Positions 22,600-32,484 are shown, numbered from the stretch's first letter. The stretch is 64,000 bases of DNA from Phaeocystidibacter luteus (GCF_008933115.1 NZ_WBVO01000001.1:558001-622000), one strand, 5' to 3'. Numbers and translations: made by a program. The notes: generated by a model from the letters alone, not told the origin.

Positions 22600-24485
22600 A
22601 GCTTTCGATCGTCATTGTAAACTACAACGTTCGTCACTTTCTAGAGCAATGTCTACGTTCCGTAGAACGCGCCATGGAAGGATTAGACGTTGATGTTTGG
22701 GTGGTTGACAACGACTCGCGTGATGATTCTATGAAGATGGTTTCCGACAAGTTCCCTTGGGTTCATCGGATTGAGAATAAAGAGAATGTAGGTTTTGCGG
22801 TCGCCAACAATCAAGCTGCAAATCAAAGCAAGGGCGATTATATCTTGCTTTTGAATCCAGACACCATCCTTCCCGAGGACAATTTGCGCCAAGCGCTCGA
22901 ATACATGTCGGATCACCCAAAATGCGGCGCATTGGGCATACGGATGTTCGATGGAGCTGGCATCTTCTTACCTGAATCAAAACGCGGACTCCCCACACCA
23001 TGGGTGGCTTTTTACAAGATCTTTGGGTTGAGTTCCATCTTCCCAAAGTCGAAGAAATTCGCGCGTTATCACCTGGGCCATCTGTCCAATGATGAAAACC
23101 ACCGCGTTGAAATTCTAGCCGGCGCTTACATGTTGATGTCACGCGAAGCTTGGAACAAGGCGGGAGGGCTCGACGAAACGTACTTCATGTACGGAGAAGA
23201 TATCGACCTCAGCTATTCCATTGAAAAGTCAGGATTTGAGGTTCACTATATGGCCGAACCTTCGATTATCCACTACAAAGGAGAGAGCACTAAAAAGGGA
23301 AGTCTGAACTACGTATTCCTCTTCTACAATGCCATGCTCATTTTCGCCCGAAAGCATCTGTCAAAGGGCTATGCGCGCATGTTTAGCCTGCTTATTCGAT
23401 TGGCGATTTACCTCCGTGCAGGCGTGAGCGTTGCAAAACGAATTGTCCAAAGGATTAGTCTTCCCATCATCGACCTGCTCGTCTTCACGGGAGGAATGCA
23501 GGTCATCATTAAATATTGGGAATCCAACCACAGATTTATCGAAGGAGGAAGTTATCCAGATTACTATAAATGGGGCATTACTCCGCTGTATGGAGCGCTC
23601 TGGATAATCGGTCTGCTCTTTTTGGGCGGGTACCGAAAACCCATTCAATTAAACCGAATCTTGATGGGCCTTGTGCTCGGAACTGGACTCATATTCGGTA
23701 TGTATGCCCTAAGCCCTGACGACGTGCGATTTTCAAGAGCGCTCATTCTCTTGGGCGCAGCATGGATGGCATTTGGAGTGCTTTTCTTGAGATTCGGATT
23801 GAGCCTTTTCCCTTCACTCGGACTTGGCTTTTGGAAAACTGGACAAACCAGAGCAGGTTTCGTTGGAAAGTCCGAATCCTTTGGAGTGATTAAGTCGATT
23901 CTCAGCCATTCAGGAAGACGAGTTGATTTGCTGAAAAGCATTGATGAAAATGAGCTAGATCAGATGCTAGAAGCCTTTGATTTGAACGAGGTGATATTTG
24001 ATGCTGAACACCTCTCCTATTCTCGGATCATCGAATTGATTCGGAAGTATTCGAGTCGGGGGTATCATTTTCAAATCGCCTATCCGAGTGAGGGCTGGAT
24101 TATTGGAAGTAACAGTATTCATACTCAAGGCGAAACGGTGGGCTTGAAAAAGTATGCCCTTGCATCGGCGGATTCACGCAGAAGCAAGCGTACGTTTGAC
24201 TTATCCATTGTTGTATTTCTGTGGATATTGACACCCGTAGCCATCTGGATGCCTAGATTGAGCAAGCTTTGGTGGAATAGTTTTGCGGTGTTGATACATG
24301 CAAAAACGTGGGTTGGATATGCCGGAAATGGCGAGGGACTTCCTACGTTGAAGATGGGCGTTATCCCCATCAAACAACTCAACAACAACGGCTTAGAAAA
24401 AGAGGTGGATGAAGCATATGCTTCCACGGCTGATATCAATACAGATGCTAGAACGCTTGTTCGGTTCATTCGAACGGGTGCTTGA
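22596..24485 (+). CDS. GT2 glycosyltransferase fused to a degenerate sugar-phosphotransferase-like C-terminus
   Basis: The 629-residue protein begins with a GT2 GT-A domain (about residues 1-230): SIVIVNYNVRHFLEQCL, the VVDNDSRDDS nucleotide site, LLLNPDTIL as DXD-equivalent and the GEDIDLSYSIEKSGF acceptor motif, resembling rhamnosyl/dTDP-sugar transferases. Several membrane helices follow (about 250-410). Residues ~420-515 resemble the nucleotide-binding-like domain in front of WbaP/WcaJ-type polyprenyl-phosphate sugar transferases. Residues ~528-629 begin with the matching RSKRTFDLSIVVFLWILTP helix but lack the catalytic core, so this half looks non-catalytic. The start is TTG in a TTGA overlap. 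Confidence 0.85.
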   Translation: MKLSIVIVNYNVRHFLEQCLRSVERAMEGLDVDVWVVDNDSRDDSMKMVSDKFPWVHRIENKENVGFAVANNQAANQSKGDYILLLNPDTILPEDNLRQALEYMSDHPKCGALGIRMFDGAGIFLPESKRGLPTPWVAFYKIFGLSSIFPKSKKFARYHLGHLSNDENHRVEILAGAYMLMSREAWNKAGGLDETYFMYGEDIDLSYSIEKSGFEVHYMAEPSIIHYKGESTKKGSLNYVFLFYNAMLIFARKHLSKGYARMFSLLIRLAIYLRAGVSVAKRIVQRISLPIIDLLVFTGGMQVIIKYWESNHRFIEGGSYPDYYKWGITPLYGALWIIGLLFLGGYRKPIQLNRILMGLVLGTGLIFGMYALSPDDVRFSRALILLGAAWMAFGVLFLRFGLSLFPSLGLGFWKTGQTRAGFVGKSESFGVIKSILSHSGRRVDLLKSIDENELDQMLEAFDLNEVIFDAEHLSYSRIIELIRKYSSRGYHFQIAYPSEGWIIGSNSIHTQGETVGLKKYALASADSRRSKRTFDLSIVVFLWILTPVAIWMPRLSKLWWNSFAVLIHAKTWVGYAGNGEGLPTLKMGVIPIKQLNNNGLEKEVDEAYASTADINTDARTLVRFIRTGA

Positions 24486-24575
24486 TACGGAACATTCCGT
24501 CTATGCTTGAAGGAAAATCCCTCTTTCTCCCCTTCCTTTTTCTTACCTTCGCAGTCGCGAAAAATAACGCATCCT

Positions 24576-25922
24576 ATGGCTCAGTATGAATTGATCATGC
24601 CCAAAATGGGCGAAAGTGTAGCAGAAGCTACCATCATCAATTGGCTAAAAGAAGTAGGTGAATCGATTGATATCGAGGAATCTGTACTTGAAATTGCCAC
24701 GGATAAAGTGGACAGCGAAGTCCCTTCTCCAGTAGAGGGAAAACTCGTTGAGAAGAAATTTGAGGAGAACGACGTCGTTCAAGTTGGTGAGGTTATTGCC
24801 ATTATTGAAACTGACGGCGCCGATGCACCTGCATCAGAAGCTCCGAAAACCGAAACCAAGACCGACGCATCTAACGAAGTAAAGGAAGCCGCAGCACAAG
24901 CTGAAGCCCGCGTAAGCGAGGCTCAAGAAGTGACCGGTTCTATTGCTCGCGAAAGCAATGGTCGTTTCTACTCCCCACTTGTTCGCAGCATTGCCGAAAA
25001 AGAAGGTATTCCACAATCTGAACTCGATTCTATCGAAGGTTCAGGTTCAGAAGGTCGTGTAACCAAGCACGATATTCTCACGTATATCGACAATCGCGGT
25101 TCAGCTCCTGCTCCTGCAGCTGCTCCGGCTCCAGCTAAATCTGCTCCTGCAGCAGCTCCTGCTAAGGGTGGTGGCCAAATGCCGAAGTACGAGGGAACTA
25201 TTCCAGTATTCCCTGGCGACGAGATTGTTGAAATGGATCGCATGCGCAAACTTATCTCCGAACACATGGTGATGAGTAAGCACGTTTCTCCACACGTTAC
25301 AAGCTTTGTTGAAGCCGACGTGACGAACATTGTGAATTGGAGAAATAAGGTGAAGAAAGAGTTTGAGCAAAGAGAAGGTGAGAAAATTACCTTCACTCCA
25401 ATCTTCATCGAAGCGCTTGTGAAGGCTATCAAAGACTTCCCGAACATCAACGTTTCTGTAGACGGAGATAAACTCGTGAAGCACAAGCCTATCAACATCG
25501 GTATGGCGGCTGCTCTACCTACAGGAAACTTGATCGTTCCTGTAATCAAGAATGCAGATCAGCTCAATCTTGTTGGTCTTACAAAGCAAGTAAATGACTT
25601 GGCCGCCAGAGCTCGTGCCGGCAAGTTGTCACCAGACGAAATAAAGGATGGTACGTACACCTTGACAAACGTAGGTTCATTTGGAAACGTGATGGGTACG
25701 CCTATCATCAACCAACCACAAGTTGCCATTATGGCCGTGGGTGCAATCCAGAAGAAGCCTTCAGTTATCGAAACTCCAGAAGGAGATATGATCGCTATTC
25801 GTCACAAGATGTTCCTATCCCACTCTTACGACCACCGCGTGGTTGATGGAGCCCTAGGCGGAATGTTTGTTCGCAGAGTAGCCGACTATCTCGAACAATG
25901 GGATCCAAATCGCGAATTGTAA
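24576..25922 (+). CDS. 2-oxo acid dehydrogenase E2 (dihydrolipoamide acyltransferase)
   Basis: The 448-residue E2 has an N-terminal lipoyl domain with the lipoylated Lys in EIATDKVDSEV (about residues 1-76), an Ala/Glu-rich linker, a peripheral-subunit-binding domain (FYSPLVRSIAEKEGIPQSEL), an Ala/Pro linker and a catalytic domain ending in SHSYDHRVVDGALGG with the active-site His and Asp. The domain pattern best fits branched-chain or related 2-oxo acid complexes. E1 and E3 are not adjacent. I start at ATG 24576, which gives the canonical MAQYELIMPKMGESV; a TACCTTCG box lies about 25 bp upstream. A strong terminator follows. Confidence 0.93.
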   Translation: MAQYELIMPKMGESVAEATIINWLKEVGESIDIEESVLEIATDKVDSEVPSPVEGKLVEKKFEENDVVQVGEVIAIIETDGADAPASEAPKTETKTDASNEVKEAAAQAEARVSEAQEVTGSIARESNGRFYSPLVRSIAEKEGIPQSELDSIEGSGSEGRVTKHDILTYIDNRGSAPAPAAAPAPAKSAPAAAPAKGGGQMPKYEGTIPVFPGDEIVEMDRMRKLISEHMVMSKHVSPHVTSFVEADVTNIVNWRNKVKKEFEQREGEKITFTPIFIEALVKAIKDFPNINVSVDGDKLVKHKPINIGMAAALPTGNLIVPVIKNADQLNLVGLTKQVNDLAARARAGKLSPDEIKDGTYTLTNVGSFGNVMGTPIINQPQVAIMAVGAIQKKPSVIETPEGDMIAIRHKMFLSHSYDHRVVDGALGGMFVRRVADYLEQWDPNREL

Positions 25923-25944
25923 GTAGTGGTTTTAATATATTAGA

Positions 25945-25971
25945 GGTGCGCCTTCCAGCGCACCTTTTTTT
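25945..25971 (+). terminator. Intrinsic terminator after the E2 gene
   Basis: The stem AGGTGCGC/GCGCACCT (25945-25952 with 25959-25966) has a 6-nt loop and is followed by a T-run. It separates the E2 gene from the efflux operon. Confidence 0.92.
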
Positions 25972-25982
25972 ATGCCCTTATC

Positions 25983-27134
25983 ATGACCAAACTTTCCTAC
26001 TTGAGTGGCACTATTGCCGCCACGGCCATCTTGTTACTCACAGCCTGCAAGTCCGATGAACAGCAAGGTCCGCCACCAAAACCCGTTCCTGTAATCACCG
26101 TCTCGGAAGTTGACATTCCATTCGTTACCGAGTTTCCAGGTCAGGTCTACGGCATCAACGATATTCCTATTCGAGCCCGTGTGGAAGGCTTTCTTGAAGA
26201 GATTTCGTTTTCAGAAGGTACAGTAGTTCAAAAAGGGCAGCCACTCTACTCTATTGACCCACTTCCTTATCAAGCCCGACTCAACTCTGCGAAAAGTAGG
26301 CTCGCACAAGCAGAAGTTGAAGGCGTAAGGGCCAAAAACGATCTCGATAGAATTCGCCCACTTGCAGAGCGCAGTGCCGTGAGTAAGAGCGACCTCGATG
26401 CCGCCGTTGCGGGTTACGATGCCTCACAAGCTCAGATTCAAGCTGCTAAAGCAGAGGTTGACCTAGCTGAAATCGAATTGGGATATGCACAAATCTCTGC
26501 TCCAATCACCGGCATCATAGGAAAAACTCAAGCTCGCGTTGGCGAATACGTAGGACGCTCTCCAAATCCAGTTATTCTCAACACTGTAAGCGAAATCGAT
26601 TCTTTCCGTGTTGAATTTTTTGTGCCCGAATCTCAATATTTGATTCTAGCACGTCGCCGCCAAGAAATTCAAAACTCGGGATATGAAGACCGAGTTACCT
26701 ATAGCATCATTCTTTCGGACGGTGAAGCCCTCGACGTTCAAGGGCGATTTGATTTCCTTGATCGCGCCGTGGAGAGAACCACCGGCGCCATCCGTGCTCA
26801 AGTCATCTTCCCTAACAAAGACGAAATTGTTCGTCCAGGTCAGTTTGTACGTCTACGTGTGACCGAGCAGCGAATCAACAAAGTTGTAGCAATTCCTTCT
26901 CGCGCAGTTGCCGATCTTCAAGGTCAAAAGTTCGTATATGTAATTAATGATGAGGGACATAGCGAACGAAGGATTGTCGAGTTGGGTTCAGAATGGGACG
27001 ATCTCGTAACTATTCGAAGCGGACTTGAGAAAGGCGAACGCATTATTCTCGAGGGAATCCAAGCCGCACAGCGCGGTGCTGCGCTTGTTCCAAAGGATAC
27101 CACTTTCACATCCGTTAACGGCGTGGAGTTATGA
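25983..27134 (+). CDS. RND efflux periplasmic adaptor (membrane fusion protein, AcrA/MexA type)
   Basis: The 383-residue lipoprotein has the lipobox LLTAC, a split lipoyl/barrel-sandwich domain (RARVEGFLEEISFSEGTVV and the later GYAQISAPITGIIGKTQ), an alpha-helical hairpin between them (about residues 100-155), a beta-barrel domain and a membrane-proximal domain. It would bridge the inner-membrane pump and the outer-membrane channel. The stop overlaps the pump start (ATGA), and adaptor, pump and channel form a complete tripartite operon. No regulator gene sits beside it. Confidence 0.95.
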   Translation: MTKLSYLSGTIAATAILLLTACKSDEQQGPPPKPVPVITVSEVDIPFVTEFPGQVYGINDIPIRARVEGFLEEISFSEGTVVQKGQPLYSIDPLPYQARLNSAKSRLAQAEVEGVRAKNDLDRIRPLAERSAVSKSDLDAAVAGYDASQAQIQAAKAEVDLAEIELGYAQISAPITGIIGKTQARVGEYVGRSPNPVILNTVSEIDSFRVEFFVPESQYLILARRRQEIQNSGYEDRVTYSIILSDGEALDVQGRFDFLDRAVERTTGAIRAQVIFPNKDEIVRPGQFVRLRVTEQRINKVVAIPSRAVADLQGQKFVYVINDEGHSERRIVELGSEWDDLVTIRSGLEKGERIILEGIQAAQRGAALVPKDTTFTSVNGVEL

Positions 27135-30100
27135 GCGAGAAGAAAAAGCACCACTTTTTTGTCCAACGCCCCATTATGGCGATGGTCATTGCCATCGTGA
27201 TGACGGTGGTCGGCGCCGTGAGTATTCTTGGCTTGCCGATTGAGCAATATCCAAACATCACCCCACCTATTGTACAGGTACGTGCCAATTACACTGGCGC
27301 CAACGCCGTAAGCATCGAGCAAAGTGTGGCCGCTCCCGTAGAAGAACAAGTGAATGGCGTTGACAACATGATTTACATGAAGTCCGTGAACTCCAATGAT
27401 GGAACCATGGCGCTTGATGTAAGCTTTGACATCGGTACAGACCCAGATATGAACACGGTGTTCGTTCAGAACCGTGTGTCCTCAGCAACCGCCAAACTCC
27501 CAGAGGAGGTGAAGCGCCTTGGCGTTACGACTCAAAAGTCGATGCCCAACATCCTCATGCTTATTGGTCTCACGTCTTCGGATGCATCTATGGACCAAAA
27601 CTTCTTGGGCAACTATGCGCTCATCAACATCAAAGATGAGCTTTCGCGTATCCGAGGTATTGGTCGAGTTGACGTACTGGGTGCGAGTAACTATTCCATG
27701 CGCATCTGGGTTCGTCCCGATAAGCTCGCCGCACTCGGCATTACTATACAGGAAATTCAATCTGCTATCAGAGCGCAGAACGTGATTGTACCAGGTGGTA
27801 AGTTCGGCGCTGAGCCAGCACCTCCCGGAACGGAGTTCACGTATACTGTGCGCTTACCTGACCGTCTTCAAACCGAAGAAGAATTCGGAGAAATCGTTGT
27901 TCGTACAAATGCAGATGGATCACAGGTTAAACTGAAACACATCTCGAGAATTGCACTCGAAGTAGAAAGCTACAATGCAGTTTCAAGACTAAATGGCGAT
28001 GCCTGTGCAGCCATTGCGGTTTATCAGGCTCCTGGAACGAATGCAGTTGAACTTGCTGAAAAGGTGACCGAAGCTATGAACCGCATGTCGGCCAGCTTCC
28101 CTCCAGGCGTGTCTCATACCATCGCACTCGATTCAACTGCTCCAATTACCGCGGGTATTCAAGAGATTATCATCACGCTAATCGTAGCACTCATTCTCGT
28201 AGTACTCGTTGTATACCTGTTTATTCAGGATGCACGCGCCACGTTAATTCCAACCCTGGCGATTCCGGTTTCACTTATGGCCGCCTTCGCTTTCTTCCCG
28301 CTGCTTGGATTCTCCATAAACACACTGTCTTTGCTCGGACTTGTACTGGCGATTGGTATCGTGGTAGATGACGCAATTGTAGTAGTAGAAGCCGTTCAGG
28401 TGAATATGGGCAAAGGAATGGACCCGAAAGAGGCCACCTCTCAAGCGATGAAGGAAGTTACCGTTCCGGTCATTGCAACCACACTCGTGCTAGTCGCGGT
28501 ATTCTTACCTGTTTCATTTATTGCTGGAATCACGGGTCAATTGTATCAACAGTTTGCCATAACCGTGGCTGTATCCACGGTCTTCTCTAGTATCAATGCA
28601 CTTTCACTCTCCCCGGCCCTATGTTCCATCATTCTCAAAAAGCCAGAAGAACCGAAAGGACTGTTAGCTCCGTTCTTTAGAGGATTCAATAATTGGTTTG
28701 ATAAGAGCACAGACGGATACACGAGCATCGCGAGTGCATTTACCAAAAAGTTCAAGCGCAGCTTGCTCTACACGGGCGTTGTGCTAGTTGCTGCGGTGAT
28801 TCTAGGAGGACAAATTCCCGGTGGATTTATTCCAGAGGAAGATCAAGGATACATCTTCGTCAACCTTCAACTTCCAATGGCTTCATCGCTTCAAAGAACG
28901 GATGCCACGATGGCGGAAATTGAAGATGTTCTCGCCGAAATCCCTGCCGTTGAACACGTTACCGCTGTGAGTGGTTTTAGTATGTTGTCCGGTACCATGG
29001 CACCAAACTCAGGCTTTGTATTTGTAAAGCTGAAAGATTGGGGAGACCGACCGGTTACCGCGCTGCGCTTGTCGCGCGGACTTAACGGAAAATTATTCTT
29101 CGCTATTGATGACGGACAGGGATACGCCTTCGGCCCACCTCCCATTCCTGGCCTTGGTAATGGCAGTGGTTATTCCATCATGCTACAAGACCGATCAGGC
29201 AATACGCCAGAGTATCTAGGGGCGAATGTGAACAACTTCATCAAGGCCGCTATCGCTCGACCGGAGATTGAATCGGCCGTTTCGATGTATCAGGCCTCCG
29301 TTCCGCAGAAGAAAATCACCATTGATAGAGACAAGGTACTACAAGCGGGTGTGCGGCTTGAAGATGTTCAGAACACCTTTGCAGCCTTCTTAGGTGGTGC
29401 TTATGTGAACGACTTCAACAGGTTTGGTCGCCTCTACCGAACCTACGTGCAGGCGGAAGCCGAGTACCGACAAAACGCAGATGGGCTCAACCTCTTCTTC
29501 GTGAAGAATGCCACCGGTGAGGATGTGCCACTATCGGCGCTCGTCAAGGTGGGTGAAGTGTACGGCCCAGATTACACCAATCGTTTCAACCTCTTCCGGT
29601 CTGCAGAAGTTACAGGGCAGCCGGCTGAGGGATATTCTTCAGCACAAGCTATGGATGCGCTGATGGAGGTTGCGGACGAAGTGCTTCCACCTGACATGTC
29701 CACTTCTTGGAACGGGATGAGTTATCAAGAGGCAAAGGCCGCGGGATCTACTGCCGTAATCTTCGCCTTCTCACTCTTCTTCGTATTCCTCATTTTGAGT
29801 GCTCAATACGAATCGTGGAGCATGCCCTTGAGTATTTTGATGGGAACACCATTCGCGATTATGGGCGCCATGCTATTCCTTTATCTTGGAAGACTAATCA
29901 CTGGCGCGTATGACTTTAATGTCTTCGCCCAAATCAGTCTGGTGATGCTCATCGCCATGGCAGCGAAAAATGCCATCCTGATTATTGAGTTTGCCAAAAT
30001 CAAATTTGACGAAGGTCTGTCACTTATTGAAGCGGCTATCGAAGCGGCTCGACTTAGATTTAGACCAATCTTGATGACAGCGGCTTCCTTTATTCTCGGT

Positions 30101-30289
30101 ATTCTGCCGTTGGTTATTGCAAGCGGGGCAGGCGCCGAAGCGAGAAAAGTGATGGGGCTAGCGCTCTTGGGAGGTATGGTTTTGGCCACGGCTTTGGGAG
30201 TCCTCTTCTATCCTGCGTTCTTTGTGCTCATCGGCAAAGCGTTCAAATACGAGCAAAAGCGTGATCAACAAAAAGCCAAGGAAGCATGA
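27131..30289 (+). CDS. RND efflux pump permease (AcrB/HAE1 type)
   Basis: The 1052-residue inner-membrane pump has the HAE1 N-terminus (FFVQRPIMAMVIAIVMT, then GLPIEQYPNITPPIV), two large periplasmic loops and twelve membrane helices. The proton-relay residues are present: the adjacent Asp pair in GIVVDDAIVVVEAV (TM4) and the Lys in AMAAKNAILIIEFAK (TM10). Length is right for AcrB/MexB. It should expel hydrophobic or amphiphilic compounds by proton motive force. It overlaps its neighbours by 4 bp on each side. Confidence 0.97.
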   Translation: MSEKKKHHFFVQRPIMAMVIAIVMTVVGAVSILGLPIEQYPNITPPIVQVRANYTGANAVSIEQSVAAPVEEQVNGVDNMIYMKSVNSNDGTMALDVSFDIGTDPDMNTVFVQNRVSSATAKLPEEVKRLGVTTQKSMPNILMLIGLTSSDASMDQNFLGNYALINIKDELSRIRGIGRVDVLGASNYSMRIWVRPDKLAALGITIQEIQSAIRAQNVIVPGGKFGAEPAPPGTEFTYTVRLPDRLQTEEEFGEIVVRTNADGSQVKLKHISRIALEVESYNAVSRLNGDACAAIAVYQAPGTNAVELAEKVTEAMNRMSASFPPGVSHTIALDSTAPITAGIQEIIITLIVALILVVLVVYLFIQDARATLIPTLAIPVSLMAAFAFFPLLGFSINTLSLLGLVLAIGIVVDDAIVVVEAVQVNMGKGMDPKEATSQAMKEVTVPVIATTLVLVAVFLPVSFIAGITGQLYQQFAITVAVSTVFSSINALSLSPALCSIILKKPEEPKGLLAPFFRGFNNWFDKSTDGYTSIASAFTKKFKRSLLYTGVVLVAAVILGGQIPGGFIPEEDQGYIFVNLQLPMASSLQRTDATMAEIEDVLAEIPAVEHVTAVSGFSMLSGTMAPNSGFVFVKLKDWGDRPVTALRLSRGLNGKLFFAIDDGQGYAFGPPPIPGLGNGSGYSIMLQDRSGNTPEYLGANVNNFIKAAIARPEIESAVSMYQASVPQKKITIDRDKVLQAGVRLEDVQNTFAAFLGGAYVNDFNRFGRLYRTYVQAEAEYRQNADGLNLFFVKNATGEDVPLSALVKVGEVYGPDYTNRFNLFRSAEVTGQPAEGYSSAQAMDALMEVADEVLPPDMSTSWNGMSYQEAKAAGSTAVIFAFSLFFVFLILSAQYESWSMPLSILMGTPFAIMGAMLFLYLGRLITGAYDFNVFAQISLVMLIAMAAKNAILIIEFAKIKFDEGLSLIEAAIEAARLRFRPILMTAASFILGILPLVIASGAGAEARKVMGLALLGGMVLATALGVLFYPAFFVLIGKAFKYEQKRDQQKAKEA

Positions 30290-31701
30290 GAAACATGAAA
30301 AACATACTCCTTCTGCTTTTGACGCTGGTGATTGTCCAATGCAAGGTTGGTCCGGATTATGAGCAACCCGAAATGGATGTTCCGGTAGACTGGCAAGTCG
30401 TTGACCAAAGCTTTACAATAGACTCCACGGCCGTTCCTCGCGAATGGTGGACCTACTTCAACGATCCAGTTCTGGACAGCCTGATTCGCCTTTCACTCGT
30501 GAACAATAGAAGTGCTCTCATCGCAGCTGAACGCGTAGAACGGGCACGAAATGTACTGGGAATTCAGAAGGCAGAACTACTGCCAAAATTTAATTATTTC
30601 GGTCAGGCTACACGTGGCAATTTCGCAAACGGACAAGTTCTCGGCAATGAAATAACGGTGTTGTCTACAGGAGCAAGTATGAGTTGGGAACTCGACTTTT
30701 GGGGAAAATACCGTCGCTTGAACGAGTCGGCTCGTGCCCAAATGATGTCCGACATATTCGCCCAGCGCGCACTTCAAATCTCATTGATTTACGAGGTATC
30801 CGCAACCTACTTCCAATTGTTAGAGTACCGCAAGAGGCTTGAAATTGCAAAGAGTACAACGCAATTGCGCGATAGCACTTTAGATTTGATTACGGATAGA
30901 TTTGAGGGTGGCATCATTCCCGAAATTGATGTGAATCAGGCTCAAATTCAATATGCAATTAGTGCGAGCTCCATTCCTCTATACAAGCGTTTGAGTCAGC
31001 AAACTGAACAGGTACTATCCGTTTTGGTGGGTGTTCCACCGCAGGAGATTCCATCGGGCTTACCGCTAAAAGACCAGAACTTCGAACAAGAGGTACACAT
31101 TGCAATCCCTAGTGAAATGCTCCGCTACAGACCTGATGTGTTGCAGGCGGAACAAGACCTCATCTCGGCCAATGCGATTATTGGTGTTCGCGTGGCAGAA
31201 TTGTTTCCGAGCATTTCCCTCACAGGTACGCTGGCAGCAGCTGGAGACCCTACAACCTTTGGCTCGGGTGCAGCATGGAACCTTGGTGCCGGATTGGCAG
31301 GGCCATTATTCTACTGGCAACAGAATTTGCGTCGTGTGGATGTTGCAGAAAATGACACCAAAATCGCGCTCCTTAATTACGAACAAACTGTACTAGACGC
31401 CATCCGAGAGGTCGAAAAATCGTTAGTAGACATTCAAACATTAAGGGAAGAAGTCGTTGCCCGACAGCTTCACGTAGACGCCGCGCAGGCCGCTCAAGAT
31501 CTATCCTACATGCGATACGACCAAGGAGTGACAAGTTACTTGGAATACCTTGAAACCCAGAGACAACTCTTTGAGGCTCAAAACTTCTTGGCAACCACTC
31601 AAGCTCAATTACTCAGTGCGTATCTCGACCTGTATCGCGCCGCTGGAGGGGGCTGGATAGATGAAGATGAGAAGAACGAAGCTGCAAATCAAGAAGAATA
31701 A
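30286..31701 (+). CDS. RND efflux outer-membrane channel lipoprotein (OprM/NodT family)
   Basis: The 471-residue TolC-like channel has an N-terminal signal followed by CKVGPDYEQPEMDVP, the family start of OprM/NodT proteins, and two outer-membrane-efflux repeats (about residues 60-250 and 275-455) containing the long periplasmic helices. The lipid-anchor site is in LVIVQC, with Gln before the Cys where Gly/Ala/Ser is more usual. The start ATG overlaps the pump stop (ATGA); another ATG three codons later is possible. An exonuclease gene follows after 15 bp. Confidence 0.93.
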   Translation: MRNMKNILLLLLTLVIVQCKVGPDYEQPEMDVPVDWQVVDQSFTIDSTAVPREWWTYFNDPVLDSLIRLSLVNNRSALIAAERVERARNVLGIQKAELLPKFNYFGQATRGNFANGQVLGNEITVLSTGASMSWELDFWGKYRRLNESARAQMMSDIFAQRALQISLIYEVSATYFQLLEYRKRLEIAKSTTQLRDSTLDLITDRFEGGIIPEIDVNQAQIQYAISASSIPLYKRLSQQTEQVLSVLVGVPPQEIPSGLPLKDQNFEQEVHIAIPSEMLRYRPDVLQAEQDLISANAIIGVRVAELFPSISLTGTLAAAGDPTTFGSGAAWNLGAGLAGPLFYWQQNLRRVDVAENDTKIALLNYEQTVLDAIREVEKSLVDIQTLREEVVARQLHVDAAQAAQDLSYMRYDQGVTSYLEYLETQRQLFEAQNFLATTQAQLLSAYLDLYRAAGGGWIDEDEKNEAANQEE

Positions 31702-31716
31702 TTACCACACACATTT

Positions 31717-32484
31717 ATGGAGTTAAAACTCAACAGACCCATCTGCTTTTTTGATTTAGAAACAACGGGAACTAACGTTGTAAAGGATAGGATTGTAGAG
31801 ATTTCCATTCTGAAGATTTATCCGAATGGTGAAAGGGAGAGCAGGACTTGGCTTGTTAATCCGGAAATGAAGATTCCTGCAGAAAGTGCAGAAATACATG
31901 GCATTACGGATGAAAAGGTGAATGACTCCCCGACCTTCAAAGAGCTGGCCCATCGTGTTCACGATATGATCAAGGACAGTGACTTGGCAGGATACAACTC
32001 CAACAAGTTTGATATTCCGTTGCTGGCTGAAGAATTCTTGAGAAGCGACATTGACTTCGAGATGCAGAAGCGTGTTGCGGTGGACGTGCAGAACATTTTT
32101 CACCGGATGGAGCAGCGCACATTGAGTGCGGCATACAAATTCTATTGTGGGAAAAGCTTAGAGAACGCGCACAGTGCGGAGGCCGACGTGACGGCTACTT
32201 ACGAAGTACTAAAGTCGCAACTCGACAAATATGAAGAGTTAGAGAACGACATGAATTGGTTGAGCGAATTCTCTAACCGACAGAAGGTTGCAGACTTTGC
32301 TGGATTCATTGCATTTGATGAAAACAACAAGGAAAAATTCACTTTTGGAAAATATAAAGGTCAGCTTGTTGACGATGTACTCGATAGAGATCCGGGATAC
32401 TTTGGATGGATATTGAACTCTGACTTCCCGCTATACACCAAGAAAATCCTCACGAACATAAAGCTTCGCAGAATGAGTAAGTGA
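31717..32484 (+). CDS. DnaQ-like 3'-5' exonuclease with ExoX-type C-terminus
   Basis: The 255-residue protein has a DEDDh exonuclease domain: ExoI FFDLETTGTN (Asp and Glu), ExoII AGYNSNKFDIPLL (Asp) and ExoIII AHSAEADVTATYEV (His and Asp). The C-terminal ~60 residues (FTFGKYKGQLVDDVLDRDPGYFGWIL) form the small putative quorum/ExoX-type domain common in Bacteroidetes DnaQ-like proteins. It probably trims DNA 3' ends in repair rather than serving as the replicase proofreading subunit, since there is no polymerase context. It lies 15 bp behind the efflux operon and may be read through from it. Confidence 0.9.
   Translation: MELKLNRPICFFDLETTGTNVVKDRIVEISILKIYPNGERESRTWLVNPEMKIPAESAEIHGITDEKVNDSPTFKELAHRVHDMIKDSDLAGYNSNKFDIPLLAEEFLRSDIDFEMQKRVAVDVQNIFHRMEQRTLSAAYKFYCGKSLENAHSAEADVTATYEVLKSQLDKYEELENDMNWLSEFSNRQKVADFAGFIAFDENNKEKFTFGKYKGQLVDDVLDRDPGYFGWILNSDFPLYTKKILTNIKLRRMSK

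Noticed and set aside
24968-25549. 193-codon frame antisense to the E2 gene
   Set aside because: It mirrors the Ala/Pro-rich linker of E2 and has no features of its own; a shadow of a real gene.
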